DNA of 64,000 bases from Azolla caroliniana (GCA_043228905.1 JBHGNT010000022.1:2356001-2420000); one strand, 5' to 3'. Shown: positions 1 through 11,904, counted from the first letter of the stretch. Translations and numbers: made by a program. Notes: a model not told the origin generated them from the letters alone.

Positions 1-1
1 C

Positions 2-3000
2 TCGGTATCGGTATCAGATAACCGAAAAACCGAACACGACCGCCGAAGTATACCCACCCTCCAAACCGGGGACAAAGGAGAAACGAGCAACAGTCACAAG
101 GTGTACTGTTATTACTGCCGTAAGGAGGGCCATTATAGTAACCAATGCCCAAGCAAAACCAATGACAAGCAGCCGGCAGTCAACATGGTTACAGCCCAAA
201 TAACAGAAGTACAGCAGGTCACAACTCGGTCAAAGGGAAAGATCACCGAGTGGGAAGCCCAGGAGGCAATCAGAAAACAAGCGGCGCAATGGATCAAGGA
301 GGCCAATGAACAGAATGCGGCAGAAGTAAGAGACCAAAATATGCCAAAAGACGAAGAAATCATACAGCCAGGAGAAAACCCGACGTGGCAAGCGCTCCAG
401 GACTGTCAAATCGTGCTGCCGTTAGCACGGCTACTACAGTTGGTGCCACGGTTTACGACAGACTTACAGGCATCCGTGGGCAAACCGAAGCCGATGCCAG
501 CACCGGCATTCTTCTCCAACCCGGAGGAAGGACCAGCTGTGGTCGATACAAGTAGCCCGGCGATCACGGCAATCGTGAAAGGAAAGGAAATTGCTGGAAC
601 GATTATTGACGGAGGCTCCGAGGTGAATGTCATCAGCCGACAGACATGCGACAACCTGGGCATCCGGGAATGGGAACCATGCCCCTTCTGGTTACGCATA
701 GCGGATACCAGCTCAGTCCGACCGACCGGGCTTATCCGGGATTTGGAAGTAACGATCGGAGGCCACATATTCTGGATATCGGCCGTGGTGCTGCAGCTGA
801 ATGTACAAGGCGCGTACCCCCTACTGCTAGGACAACCATGGCTGCGAACGGCGCATATCAAGCAGAACTAGCAAAAGAACATGATCACATTCCGGCGAGG
901 GAAAACAAAGGTACGAGTAGCGACGCAACCACGGGTGATCGCTAGTAAGGAAGCAACTCCACTATGTGCGGAAAGCATCAACATGTTGGAGGGATTACCG
1001 GACGAGGAAGTCGATCGGTACCTCGAGGAACACACACGAATCGTCCCACTATTTGAGGTGGATATCACGGCGGCAGTAGAACCGTACATCACGACGCCGG
1101 ACGAACCGGACCAAGCGGCGATCCGGGAACTGCGACAAGCGCAGGAATCCCTAGAGAGGGAAATGACGATATCCCAGAGGGTAAAAGCATCCCAACTAGA
1201 GGAGGTGGACCTCGGCACAACAGACAAGCCCCGACCGGTAAATGTCGCAAAGGAATTGCCAAAGGAAGAAAAGAAGGCAATGGTATCATTATTAACAGAC
1301 TTCAAGGATGTGTTCGCGTGGTCGTACGAAGACATGCGAGGGCTGGACCCCCAGCTCTATCAGCACCAAATTCACCTAAGTACGGACGCGAAACTGATCG
1401 CTCAACGCAGGTACCGGATGAATCCGAATTATGCGGCGAAGGTGAAGGAGGAGATTGATAAGCTCCTCCGGGTCGGACTTATCCGACCGGTCAAGCAGGC
1501 AACCTGGCTGAGTCCGATAGTGGTGGTCCCGAAAAAGAACAGCAAAATGCCGCAACGGTGACCGATGCGTTTCCACTACCATTTACGGACGGGGTGCTAG
1601 ATGCGGTAGCCGGCCACGAAGTTTGCAGCTTCCTGGATGGATTTAGCGGTTACAACCAAATACGAATGAACCCGGCCAACCAGGAGAAGACAACGTTCGT
1701 TATGGAATGGGGAGTGTTCGTCGCGGTCGTGATGATGTTCGGACTAAAGACGGCTCCAGCGACCTTTCAAAGGATAATAATGGAAATTTTCGGGGAATAT
1801 ATCCCCGGTTTTATGCAGGTCTTCCTTGACGATTTCGCGATCTACAGCCGGCACGGAGAGCATCTCGATCACCTCCGGCTGTGCTTAGAGAAGTGCCGCG
1901 AGTACCGGTTGAGTTTGAACCCGGCCAAGTGCGTCTTCGGAGTGGCAAGCGGCAACTTACTAGGGCACGTGGTGAGTAAGGAAGGAATCACGGTAGATCC
2001 GGATAAAGTAAAGGCGATTCTCGAGGCACCGGCACCAAATAACGCAAAGGCTCTAAGCCGGTTCCTGGGCCAAATAAGGTGGCATAGCCGGATGATACGG
2101 CACCTCGCAGACTTCGCTACACCATTGCATGCCGCCGTACACAGGGTACCCTTCCTATGGGCGGAGACGGAGGAGAAAGCCTACCAAGCGCTGAAGGTTA
2201 TGTTGTCGCAAGCTCTGGTGGTGCAACCGCCGGATTGGAGTAAAAGCTTTCACGTCTTCGTCGACGCGTCGGATGTAGCAATCGGCAGCGTTCTGATGCA
2301 ACTCACGGAGCCGAAATGGTACCGGCCGGTGTACTACGCAAGCCGGAAACTCTCAAAAGCCGAACGGAACTACTCTATGACGGAACGCGAGGCATTAGGA
2401 ATGGTGTATAGTGTCACAAAGTACAGGCACTATCTGCTCAGAAGGAAGTTTTCCTTCCATGTCGACCATTCGGCACTACTCTACCTGGTCTCGAAGGCAT
2501 CCCTGACGGGAAAAATTGCACGATGGACACTGCTGTTACAGGAATTTGAATTCGACATTTTCCACCGACCTGGGGCGCAACATGCGGTAGCGGACTACCT
2601 AAGCAGACTCAAATCCGGAGAAGCAGGGGACGGCGTCCAGGATGAGTTCCCCGACGCCGAGTTGTTCTGGATCACGACGGAACCGGCAACAGATGCAACG
2701 GTAGCCGATGAAGACACGTGGCTAACTGAGATGCATCAGTTCCTGAGCACCGGAGTACCCCCGGAGAACATGGACCGCGATGAAAGGAAAAGGGTAGCAG
2801 TAAGAAGCAGACATTTCTGCTTGATTGGAGACACTCTCTATCACAAGGGGGCAGATGGCATCTGGAGACGAGCAGTGCGGAGCGATGAGAAGGATCTAAT
2901 CCTCAGGGAAGCCCACTGTGGAATTGCCGGCGGGCATTATGCCGGCGACGCAACCGCTCGGAAAATATGGCAGAGCGGACTGTGGTGGCCCACCACCCTA

Positions 3001-4167
3001 AAAGATGCCGTGAAGTATAGCAGAGAATGCGATTTGTGTCAACGACTGGGCCAACCCACGGAGAAGGCCCGGATGCCACACCACCCGGTCTTGCCATTGG
3101 AACCGTTTCAAAAGTGGGGTTTGGACTTTGTCGGTTCCTTCAAGCCACCGGCAATGCGAACCGGAAATTGGTATGTCATAGTGGCGACCGACTATTGCAC
3201 CAAATGGGTAGAAGCGAAGGCCTTACGGGACAACACGGCCGCGTCCATGGCAAAGTTCCTGTACGAGTGCATATGGTGCCGGTATGGATGCCCGATCGAG
3301 CTTATAAGTGACCAAGGAGGGCACTTTCTCGTGCAGGTAGTAGAAAGCCTGACGTCATTTTACGTGGTGGTACATAAAAGGAGTACTCCCTACTACCCTC
3401 AAGCCAATGGACTAGCGGAATCGACGAACAAAACTTTGCAGAACATCCTACGAAAAATCGTCAACGAGAACCGGACCAACTAGGATACGAAATTGCAGAG
3501 CGCGCTATGGGCGTACCGAACAACGTACAAAACCAGCATCCGGACAACCTCGTTCCGACTAGCATTCGGTTTAGAAGCGGTCATGCCGGTAGAGTTCCAG
3601 ATCCCCAACTTACGGATCCAGGTAAAGGAGCGCTTAAGTGAGAAGGAGTCCGAACGAATCCAGTTGGCGACGTTGTTGGAATTAGAAGAAAACCGAATAG
3701 CCAGCTTACTACAACTCGAACTGGAGCAAAGTAGGAGAAAAGCTTTCGTGGACCGACACCGGCGTGGCAACGAAAAGGAGTTCGAAGCCGGGAAACCGGT
3801 GCTACTGTTCCAGACACGGATGGGGAACATGCCGGGAAAGTTGCGGTTTCGGTGGACCGGACCGTTCTGGATCACCAAGGAGTACAATGGGTCGTATCAT
3901 CTCGGCACGTTGTCTGGAGAAGTCATCGGTAAGTGGGCAAATGGGTTTCGGCTAAAGCCGTATAAGGGAAATATGCTAGCCAACCCGTTCAAGCAAGACC
4001 CGGAAATCCGGCACGATGAGGAACTGACACCGACAGACGCTGCTGCAGATTTCCGGACCGAGGAAGAACCGACACCGATACTGACGAAGACTATCCCGGA
4101 AAACCGACAGAAGGATCCGGTATCAGCGCGAACCGACCCGAACAAATCGGGGGGGACCAGAAAATGA
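2..4167 (+). pseudogene. gag (3' end)-protease-RT-RNase H-integrase polyprotein of Gypsy-A0
   Basis: The frame is open from base 2. A CCHC knuckle (CYYCRKEGHYSNQC) lies at 107-148 and the protease active site DGGS at 608-619. The RT core has FLDD at 1822-1833, RNase H spans about 2240-2610, and the integrase HHCC is at about 2910-3045. The integrase catalytic Asp, Asp and Glu are at about 3124, 3310 and 3418, with D35E spacing. There is no chromodomain. Lesions are a TAG at 869-871 (Trp in the other copies), a 31-bp deletion near 1540 that removes the conserved KIRVCVDYRKLN part of RT and shifts frame, and a TAG at 3481-3483 (Trp in the others). The element cannot make an active RT. The family resembles the Tat/Athila side of Ty3/gypsy; that placement is inference from motifs. 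Confidence 0.92.
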
Positions 4168-4593
4168 CGTGGTCCAAACAAACAGAAAAAAAAAATTAAA
4201 AAAAAATCATAGTAATGATTGGGAGATCACAAGAGGTGGGAGCGCCACCATGCAACGAAGAGGCGCCATGCAGTAAACAAGGACGTGCGCGTACTTGCTA
4301 TTTAAAGCATAGAACGTGGGCACAGACGTACGAGGTATTACTCACACGCGGCAAGCAAGAAAGGACATACTAATTATGGCGGGAGATAGACATGCGCGGG
4401 AGATAGACATGCGCGGGAAACGAAAAAGGGCGGCTCAAGGCAAAAGCCACTATATAAGACACAAGCCTACAAAGGACTTACTTTTTACGAATTTTCCTAC
4501 ACACAGGCGCAGAAGCACAGAAGAGCGATCCGACGCACAACGCACACACATCCTGATCCCGAACAACAGACAGCAGAAGAAGAATTTGAACCA
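4168..4593 (+). promoter_or_regulatory. pol-ORF3 spacer with conserved TATA box (4451-4458)
   Basis: This is non-coding DNA between the pol stop and the ATG of the third ORF. It has an A-rich run near 4185-4207, a TATTTAAA at about 4299, and TATATAAG at 4451-4458. The last motif lies 143 bp before the ORF3 ATG. The same octamer is kept at nearly the same distance in A1 (complement of 31975-31982) and A2 (62716-62723). A separate promoter for ORF3 is inferred; no transcript data are available here. Confidence 0.5.
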
Positions 4594-7515
4594 ATGGCAC
4601 TGTCGGAAGAGGCACGCCAATGGATGATGGAGAACGGGTTAGAAGGATTGTTGCGGATCGCCGACGCTCCACCACACGCAGAACCAGAGTAGGCGGCAGC
4701 ATCGATTGATTTATCAGAAATCACGGAAGGAGCGGTGCAGGCACTCACAGGGATAAAAGCGGGAGGACTTCAAACGATCGAAAACCCTTCAAGTCAAATC
4801 CTGTTCGAATATTTCGGTGAGTATTCCATCAGCAGCAAGGCGTACTGAACACAGGGCGGAGAGAACCTGCTGTTCGGAGAAGTGGCCCGCGCCATGATGG
4901 AATACGGATTCGTGAATTCTCGTCCCCCGACCATAGCCATGTACCGGGCAGCGTTCCTAATTGCAACGTACGAAGGATTACAAGTGGACTGGCTCCATTT
5001 CATAACCGAAGGATTGAAGGAGGCCATCAAGAACCTTGTGGAAGGAAAAAAGCCATGGGCCGGGATAGCACAATGGCTAACGGTGTTAGTCCCACCCGTG
5101 CTCCCCATCAAACAAAAGAAAAGAGGTCGGCAGGAGATGACGCCGAAAAAGGTCACAAAGCGCCGACATATCCTGGAGAAACACACCCCCAGATGGACCC
5201 AGGAAGAAGCAGAACAACGGGAGGAAGGACCATCCCGACAGCAACAGGAACCGGCAACAAATGCAAAACCGGCAGGAAAAGGCAAAGGAAAACCGGCCGA
5301 GGAGGAACCGGTAGCGCTCAAACCAATCAATATAACGCTGCGACGGCCGGAACCGGAACCAGAGGTCTTTATACAAAAGGTCCGTCTGGTAGCCGCACCG
5401 GAGGAGGAAGCTGAAGCAGAAGACTCATCCGAACCACTGGTAAGACTCCCAGCAAGACAAGGTCGGGAGAGACGGGCGAGAGGACCGGCTCCACCAGTTG
5501 ACAGAACTCAGCAGAGGGCGCAAGGACCACCTCCAGTAGCCGGGGCGGAAACAGTACCGGAACCCGTACCGAGGGAAGCAGTACCGACACCGGTTTTGCC
5601 GGACTTCAGAGAACCGGTCATTCCAGAGAAGAGGAATGAACAAGCGCCGGAGCCAGAGATAAGGCCGGAAAAACAGCTTTAGTTAAGGAGTAGAAGTGAG
5701 CAATGCTACTCCGACACAGGAAGCACAAAGCCACAATTGCTGAGATGGCTTTCGGAGCAGGTATCGGGAGTAGCGGACCAGTTAGAGGAAGAAGAAACGT
5801 GTAGGCAACACCTGACGCATACAACAACCCAAGAGTTGGTCGCGCTCCGAACACAGATCCAGGAATTGCAAGGGGAGCTGGTGCAGGCGAGGGAAGGAAT
5901 TCAACAAGCACAAGTTGTCACCGAGCCGGTCGGGACAACAAGGAAGCAACCAGAACCGGAACCGGAACCGGTAGCCTTGCAAACCGGCCCTGAGACCGAA
6001 AAAATAATAGAAACCTTGCGAGAGGAGTTAAAAGCTCAGGAGGCATTAAGGGAAAAAGAAAGGGAGCAGCGGAAAGCGGTGGAGGACGACAGACGGAAAA
6101 TGGAAGAAGGCCTCCGGAAAGGCCGAGCCACTAATGACCGACTACAAGAAGAAAAAGAGAAGGTGCAAAAGGAGAAGGACCGACTGCGTCGACAGGCCGA
6201 GCAGGAGATAGAACGACTGCAGGAAGAACTCCGACAACAGAAGGACCGGGACGACCGGTTAAGAGCTCAGGTAAGCCGACGCCTGAAGCAGAAGACGGAG
6301 GACTTCGATCGACTCTACCGAGATCACAAGCAGGCCGAGTCGGACAACAAGAAACGGGCAACAGACTACGACCGACAAATAGAGAAGCTGAAAGAACAGC
6401 TCAAAGAGACCCAATTAGACCTGGCTAAGACAATGGACGAGGTCAGTGCCAAAAAGGAAGCATTGTCAGAGGAAATAACCCAAGCGACGGAGAGAAGGAA
6501 GGAATTAGAGGCGCTAAGGCGGGAAAAGCTGGATCTGACCAAGATCAGGAATGAAGAAAAGGAAAGATCGACCTTCACAATCAACAAATTGCAAAGTGCC
6601 TATGACAAGCAGAAAGCGGATTACGAAGCCCAGGCTCAGATAATGGCCGACATTATAAAACGGGCAAGGAAGGAAAAGTAAGAAGCTTATGCGCATGCTA
6701 AAGCGGGGGTTGACCGGATCAAGCTCATCATGTCATGTTGGAGTACCCGAGCTCAGGCAAGCATCAACGAAAGTACGGAAAAGCTATGGAAGGAGTGGTC
6801 ACAACAGGCAGCCGAGCTGCAGACACTCCGAGCTGATGCCGAGAATCGGAGGAAGACCGGTGACAAGTTCTACAAGATGGATGAAGAAAGTATCATCGCC
6901 ATTCGGGAAGAATTGTCGGAGGATTTCTACGCTTTAGCGGAAGAACATCTCAAAGAAATCCGAGGGTTGGTAGAGAGGTTGGATGACGGGCAGCTCACAA
7001 CTCAGTTGGAGTTGGAGAAATACGAGCAGGACCGGTTACGACAGGAAGCCGAGGGAAGAACGACGCCAATCACTATAAGTGAGGGAGAGCGACCGGCTGA
7101 AGCTGAACCAACCGACACCGAACAACCCCGACAAGGAATACCCGAAGAAGAACTTCCGTTCCAAGAAAATCAAGAAGAGCAGGTGCAGACCGATGCCGGG
7201 GAAGACGAAGAGCTGAGACCAGAAAACACCGGAGCAGAGGAAGAAGGCGCACCGAACCGACCAGCCGAGACCGGAGAAAGCGACACTGGTAACAGAACAG
7301 AGCCTGGAACGGAGGAAGAACAGGAAGAACCCGGACGGAGTGGTGAGGAAGCACCGGCACCACAGAATCAAGCACAGCCGGAGCAGCAAATTTTTACGGA
7401 ACAGCCAACCCAACCGGAGGTCGGAGACCAGGCAGGCAAGGAACAGGAATTGGAGGAAGAAGCACCGCTTGACACCTTCGAGCGGAGTGTGCTCGATATT
7501 TTGGAGGAAGAATGA
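4594..7515 (+). pseudogene. third ORF (coiled-coil protein) of Gypsy-A0
   Basis: One frame of 973 codons runs from ATG 4594 to TGA 7515. It is broken by stops at 4690, 4846, 5680 and 6679, all of which are sense codons in at least one sister copy. Regions in order are an N-terminal domain (about residues 1-175, including GEVARAMMEY and QWLTVLVPPV), basic stretches KQKKRGR and PKKVTKRR that look like nuclear localisation signals, and a Pro/Glu-rich linker to about residue 380. A long Lys/Glu/Arg/Gln coiled coil follows to about residue 720, then a shorter helical part and an acidic tail ending SVLDILEEE. No signal peptide or membrane segment is visible, so it is not a typical envelope protein. 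I do not recognise the family. A divergent homologue is in Gypsy-C (43642-46406). Confidence 0.8.
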
Positions 7516-7565
7516 GGCCGGGAGTGGATTCGAAGTGCAAGGCACTTTCCCACGGGCGTGCCATG

Positions 7566-7954
7566 TGTTGACCGGTCAGAAGAGCAAGGACAAGTGGGAA
7601 GGTGGAGTCGGATCGGATAATAGGAAGTAAATAATAGTATAATTATTATTCGGAGGGACGGATCCGGTACAGTTGTACCAATCCGGATCCGGACCGATTC
7701 GAATGCCGGTTGCCTAAGCGCACCGATTGTAACCTTGCCGGATGCCTATAAAAGGATCCGATGATTTGTAAATGCTTTACGGAAGTAATACAAATATAAT
7801 TATGGCGTGTTTATCTTCATCTTTGTATTGTTTTACCATCTGTGCTTAGTATAATCATCTTACGCGTGTAACCTAGCATCCAATCCTTACCACCCCTTTG
7901 GAGAAGTGTCGGATAGACACCTGTGTTGAGGCTAGTCCGGCCAGGCAGACAACA
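7566..7954 (+). repeat. 3' LTR of Gypsy-A0 (389 bp)
   Basis: It begins TGTTGACCGG and ends CAGACAACA. The TATA box TATAAAA is at 7747-7753. The length equals both A1 LTRs (389 bp). Upstream, the 14 bases next to the LTR are not a polypurine tract but a conserved GGGCGTGCCATG motif (see findings). Confidence 0.93.
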
Positions 7955-10834
7955 AAGGCTACACGGGTAGCATCCGAAACGGTGTCATGAAGTTCAGCAA
8001 AGGGAGACTGATTGTGGCTCGGGCCCGGAAGGTCAACACACTGTACCTGATGAATGCCCGGTTATGTCTAGAAGAAGTGAATGTGGCATCCGACAGTGCC
8101 GGTGAGCTGTGGCACAAGAGGTTGTGTCATATGAGCGAGAAGGGGATGAAGAGGCTTGCAGACGACAACCTCATTCCAGTGAAGAACGTGCACTTGGAGA
8201 AGTGCACTGATTGTCTGGCCGGTAAGCAAAACCGGACCTCCTTCCGACCAAGGCCATCGATGAGACGTAATGCACCACTAGAGTTGGTGCATACGGATGT
8301 GTGTCAAGTAGACACGAAGTCACATGCCGGAGCGCAGTACTTCGTGACGTTCATAGATGACCACAGTCGGAAGCTGTGGGCCACACCGTTGAAGACGAAG
8401 GATCAGGTGCTATCCGTTTTCAAAGAGCTCCACGCGAGAGTGGAAAGAGAAACCGGCCGGAAGTTGAAGGCGTATCGAGCAGATAACGGAGGGAAATACC
8501 GGGGGCAGTTCGAGGAGTACTGCCGCTCGAAAGGAATCCGGCTCGAATTTACCGTGCCAAAGACGCCGGAACTAAATGGGCTGGCCGAGAGGATGAACCG
8601 GACCATAATAGAGAGGGTCCGGAGTATGCTAGCGCATGCAAAACTACCCAAGAAGTTTTGGGCTAAGGCACTGTCGACAGCGACATACGTGATAAACAGA
8701 TCACCCTCAGTACCCTTGGACGGAGACACGCCACAGAGAGTCTAGACCAGTAAGGAAGTGTCCTACCGGCATCTGAAGGTATTCGGGTGTCTCGCGTACG
8801 TGCATGTAGCTAAGGACCGGAGAGGAAAGTTAGATCCAAAGACCCGGCCATGCATATTCCTCGGTTACGGCAACGATGAGTTCGGCTACCGAGTGTGGGA
8901 CCCGGTCGACAAGAAGGTATTCCGGAGTCGAGATATTATCTTCATGGAGGACAAGACGCTCGCCGACTGGGAGTCGGAGAAGAAGATAATGAACTCCGAG
9001 TCGACCGGTAAGGATCGACTCTACGATGAGCAGACCCAACCGTCAAGAGACCGGTTAGCACTCGAGGAACCAGCCGGTTACGCTGAGGATACCGGACCGG
9101 CAGAAGAAGAAGTAGAGGAAGCTGAAACCGAAACCGGCCAAGACCCCGAAACAGATTCGGATGAAGAGAAAATGGAGGAGCTGGTTACCGAAACCCGAAG
9201 ACGGAGATATCCTCTCAGAGAGAGAAGGGCCCCCCGGAGATTTCCGGATGCAGAGCATGTTCTGCTGACCGATGAGGGGGAGCCGGAAAGCTTCGAAGAA
9301 GCGAAGGATGACACCCACAACCGGAAATGGTTAAGTGCCATGCAGGATGAGATGGATTCCCTACATGAGAACCATACGTACAAATTGGTGGAGTTGCCGA
9401 AAGGAAAGCGGGCACTCCGAAATAAGTGGGTGTACAAGTTGAAACCGGGAGATGCCGGCAACCCCTCGAGATACAAAGCCAGGATCGTGGTGAAGGGGTT
9501 CCAACAGAAAATGGGCGTGGACTTCGACGAGATATTTGCCCTCCATCCGGACGGTGCTGAGTATAGCGGCAAGCATGGACCTTGAGGTAGAGTAGCTGGA
9601 CGTGAAGACGGCATTCCTTCACGGCGACCTCGAAGAGGAGATCTACATGCAGCAACCGGAGGGATTTGTGGAGAAAGGGAAGGAGCACCTGGTATGCCGG
9701 TTGAAGAAGAGCCTCTACGGGTTGAAGCAAGCCCTCCGGCAATGGTACCGGAAGTTCGATTCCTTCATGACCGATCAAGGGTACCACAAGACGCAAGCCG
9801 ATCACTGCGTGTTTGTGAAGAAGTTCGAAGGAGGCGACTTCCTAATACTCCTTCTGTACGTGGATGACATGTTGATCGTCGGACGGGACCAAACCAAAAT
9901 ACGGATGCTGAAGAAGGCCCTCAACCGAACCTTCTCAATGAAAGACCTGGGTCCAGCAAGACAGATGCTGGGGATGCATATTATCCGGAACCGGTACGTG
10001 AAGCAATTATGGCTGTCACAGGAGAAGTACGTGACAAAGGTGCTTCGCCGGTTCAACATGTTAAATGCGAAACCGGTCGCATCGACACTTCCAACAAACT
10101 GCAGGCTATCCGGTAAGCAAAGCCCAAAGACGAAAGCAGAGAAGGCGGATATGATGAAGATTCCATATGCCTCTGCCGTCGGGAGCTTGATGTACGCAAT
10201 GGTGTGTACCCGACCGGATATAGGATACGCAGTCGGAGTGGTGAGCCGGTTTATGAGCAATCCCGGCAAGGAGCACTGGAACGCGGTCAAATGGATACTC
10301 CAGTATTTGAAGGGCACTTCAAATATGTGTCTCCGATTCGGCTCCGGAAAACCTCAACTTGACGGTTTCACCGATTCGGACATGTCAGCTGATGTGGATA
10401 CCAGCCGGTCTACATCCGGGTATGTAATGACATATGCAGGGGGAGTTGTTTCGTGGCAGTCGAGGCTGCAGAAGACGGTTGCATTGTCAACCACGGAGGC
10501 GGAGTACATGGCAGCTGTGGAAGCGGGCAAGGAAATATTATGGATGAAGCACTTCATCGGAGAGCTTGGTATCCGGCAAGATGAATACCGACTCTATTGC
10601 GACAGTCAAAGTGCCATCCATCTTGCTAAGTATGCGGCCTACCATTCCCGGACGAAGCATATCCAGCGAAGATATCACTGGATCCGGGAAAGAGTAGATG
10701 ACCAGGAGTTCACGCTGATGAAGATCCACACGGCCGAGAACGGGTCAGATATGCTGACCAAAGGGCTGATACCCGACAAGCTGGATGCATGCCGGAAGAG
10801 AATCGGACTAGTAAGACACCCCATGCCGGAGTGA
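7955..10834 (+). pseudogene. copia polyprotein: integrase-RT-RNase H (Copia-1)
   Basis: The pre-integrase HHCC region (WHKRLCHMSEKGMKRL, CTDCLAG) is at about 8110-8225. The integrase core follows with Asp in HTDVCQV, Asp in RADNGGKY and Glu in GLAERMNR. RT has an intact YVDDM at 9857-9871. RNase H follows, with the late copia motif TKHIQRRYHWIRERV near 10655. Lesions are TAG at 8743-8745 (Trp in the sister) and a 17-bp deletion near 9540 that shifts frame just after the RT motif VDFDEIFA. The last ORF, from about 9600 to 10834, is open and includes the RT catalytic motif. A Tork-like lineage is possible but not shown. Confidence 0.9.
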
Positions 10835-10887
10835 AGGGGGAGTTTGTTGGGAGACAGGTCCCTCCGGATGGGAAGGGAGAAGAACAG

Positions 10888-11152
10888 TCCGTCCGGATGG
10901 GAAGAGACTTTCCTAACACTTCATCTAGAGACTTGGGCAATTGCGTCTGGGAACCAACGTGAGACCCAAGAGACGGATGGTGACGAAAAGGAAGAGAAGG
11001 ACCAAGATAATACAACCAATGACGACCGCCAAATTTTCTCCACACTTGTTCCAGAGACTTGGGCAATTGCATCTGAGTACCGATGTAAGACCCAAGAGAC
11101 GGCGGAACCTGTGGTCGGCATCTGGCGGCGGAGCCGTTGAGCCGATGACTAG
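10888..11152 (+). repeat. extra segment inside Copia-1 LTR with its own 50-bp internal repeat
   Basis: Two similar blocks, about 10923-10975 and 11050-11103, share AGAGACTTGGGCAATTGC and GACCCAAGAGACGG. The block is bounded by two copies of the LTR start (10845 and 11153). It may be a duplication with captured foreign DNA, or a second LTR start joined by recombination. Confidence 0.6.
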
Positions 11153-11235
11153 TGTTGGGAGACAGGTCCCTCCGGATGGGAAGGGAGAAGAACAGTGCCG
11201 ACGAACAATCTCGGCCGAGGCCGACAGGCCGAGAG

Positions 11236-11455
11236 CCGGATGAGGAGTACCCGGCTACGGAGAGAGCCGGATGGTGCAGGCCCGGTGAGAACCGGATGAG
11301 GAGTACTCGGCTACGGAGAGCCGGATGGTGCAGGCTCGGTGAGAACTGGATGAGGAGTACCCGGCTACGGAGAGCCGGATGGTGCAGGCCCGGTGAGAAC
11401 CAGATGAGGAGTACCCGGCTACGGAGAGCCGGATGGTGCAGGCCCGATGAGGAAT
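11236..11455 (+). repeat. 54-bp tandem repeat in the copia U3, 4 units
   Basis: Units begin CCGGATGAGGAGTACCCGGC and are 54-56 bp long. The same unit is found 5 times in the Copia-2 3' LTR, 6 times in its 5' LTR and 4 times in the fragment at 16062-16290. The unit is a multiple of 3, so it gives false ORFs with an 18-residue period. Confidence 0.85.
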
Positions 11456-11904
11456 GCTCACCGGATGAAGAGACATATTCGTAAATATGTTCCTGAGAGT
11501 CCATCGAGGCTATATTTGTAAATAGCCGAAAAGTCATATTAGTATAAATATGACTTAGGGCAAACTTATAGTTGTTGTCATTTTCTTGTTGGTGCAAGAA
11601 GAGAGAGCGTGGAACAGTGTACAGAGAGAGAGAGAGAGAGAGAACGAGGTCGTTGCCTCTGCTGTAACCGCCGCCTGTGGCGAAGATCGTGAGCACGAGG
11701 TTGTTGCCTCCGTGAACTCACTGTTGTACATTCTAGCATAGTGATAGTTTGCAGCCTGTGGGCTACCGTGGTTTTTTCCACGTAAACATCCTGTGTACTT
11801 TTCTCTCCTTTGTGTCGCGTGTTTTCCGTTTCCTGTTTTCTGTGTATGATTCTAAGCTCGGTTGTGGCCGAGCGTTGTGCATAAGGAGCGTTGAGTTCTC
11901 GTCA

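Larger units (their letters stand above)
1..7954 (+). mobile_element. Gypsy-A0, Ty3/gypsy LTR retrotransposon, 5' end outside window
   Basis: Order seen: end of gag, protease, RT, RNase H, integrase, a third ORF, then a 389-bp 3' LTR. The 5' LTR and most of gag lie left of the window. The same order and near-identical sequence occur in A1 (28486-38522) and A2 (56052-64000). The 3' edge is exact, because the LTR ends in CAACA and the next base resumes a copia polyprotein at the place where the intact copia copy (near 52470) is continuous. The insertion therefore lies inside Copia-1. The 5-bp target duplication should be AAGGC or a nearby shift of it, but only one side is visible. Confidence 0.93.
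7955..11904 (+). mobile_element. Copia-1, Ty1/copia element, 3' part
   Basis: This is the right-hand part of a copia element interrupted by Gypsy-A0. It enters at the pre-integrase region and runs through integrase, RT, RNase H and a purine-rich tract (GAAGGGGGAG, about 10834-10843) to a 3' LTR. The gag and 5' LTR must lie left of the window, beyond A0. Copia-2 (48817-55028, minus) is a sister copy and gives the missing context. Confidence 0.92.
10845..11904 (+). repeat. 3' LTR of Copia-1 with an internal 308-bp insertion/duplication
   Basis: It starts TGTTGGGAGACAGG directly after the purine tract. The first 43 bases recur at 11153, so 10845-11152 is an extra segment that Copia-2 LTRs lack. 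After that come the 54-bp repeats, a TATA-like AGTATAAATATG near 11540, a GA microsatellite (11623-11643) and an end near 11904 (TTGAGTTCTCGTCA; Copia-2 ends TTGAGTTCCCTCCA). The exact right edge is plus or minus a few bases because the partner flank is outside the window. Confidence 0.8.

Noticed and set aside
4594-7515. Third ORF called as a retroviral envelope
   Set aside because: No signal peptide, no membrane segment, no cleavage site; it is basic and coiled-coil instead.
11236-11455. Repeat array considered as CRISPR
   Set aside because: Units abut with no unique spacers, lie in an LTR, and the sequence is eukaryotic.
10710-11696. Long minus-strand ORF (328 codons) with 18-residue repeats, and similar ORFs at 49143-49791 and 54545-55064
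   Set aside because: They lie wholly in copia LTRs. The 54-bp repeat is a multiple of 3 and lacks stops in several frames, so the ORFs are by-products of the repeat.
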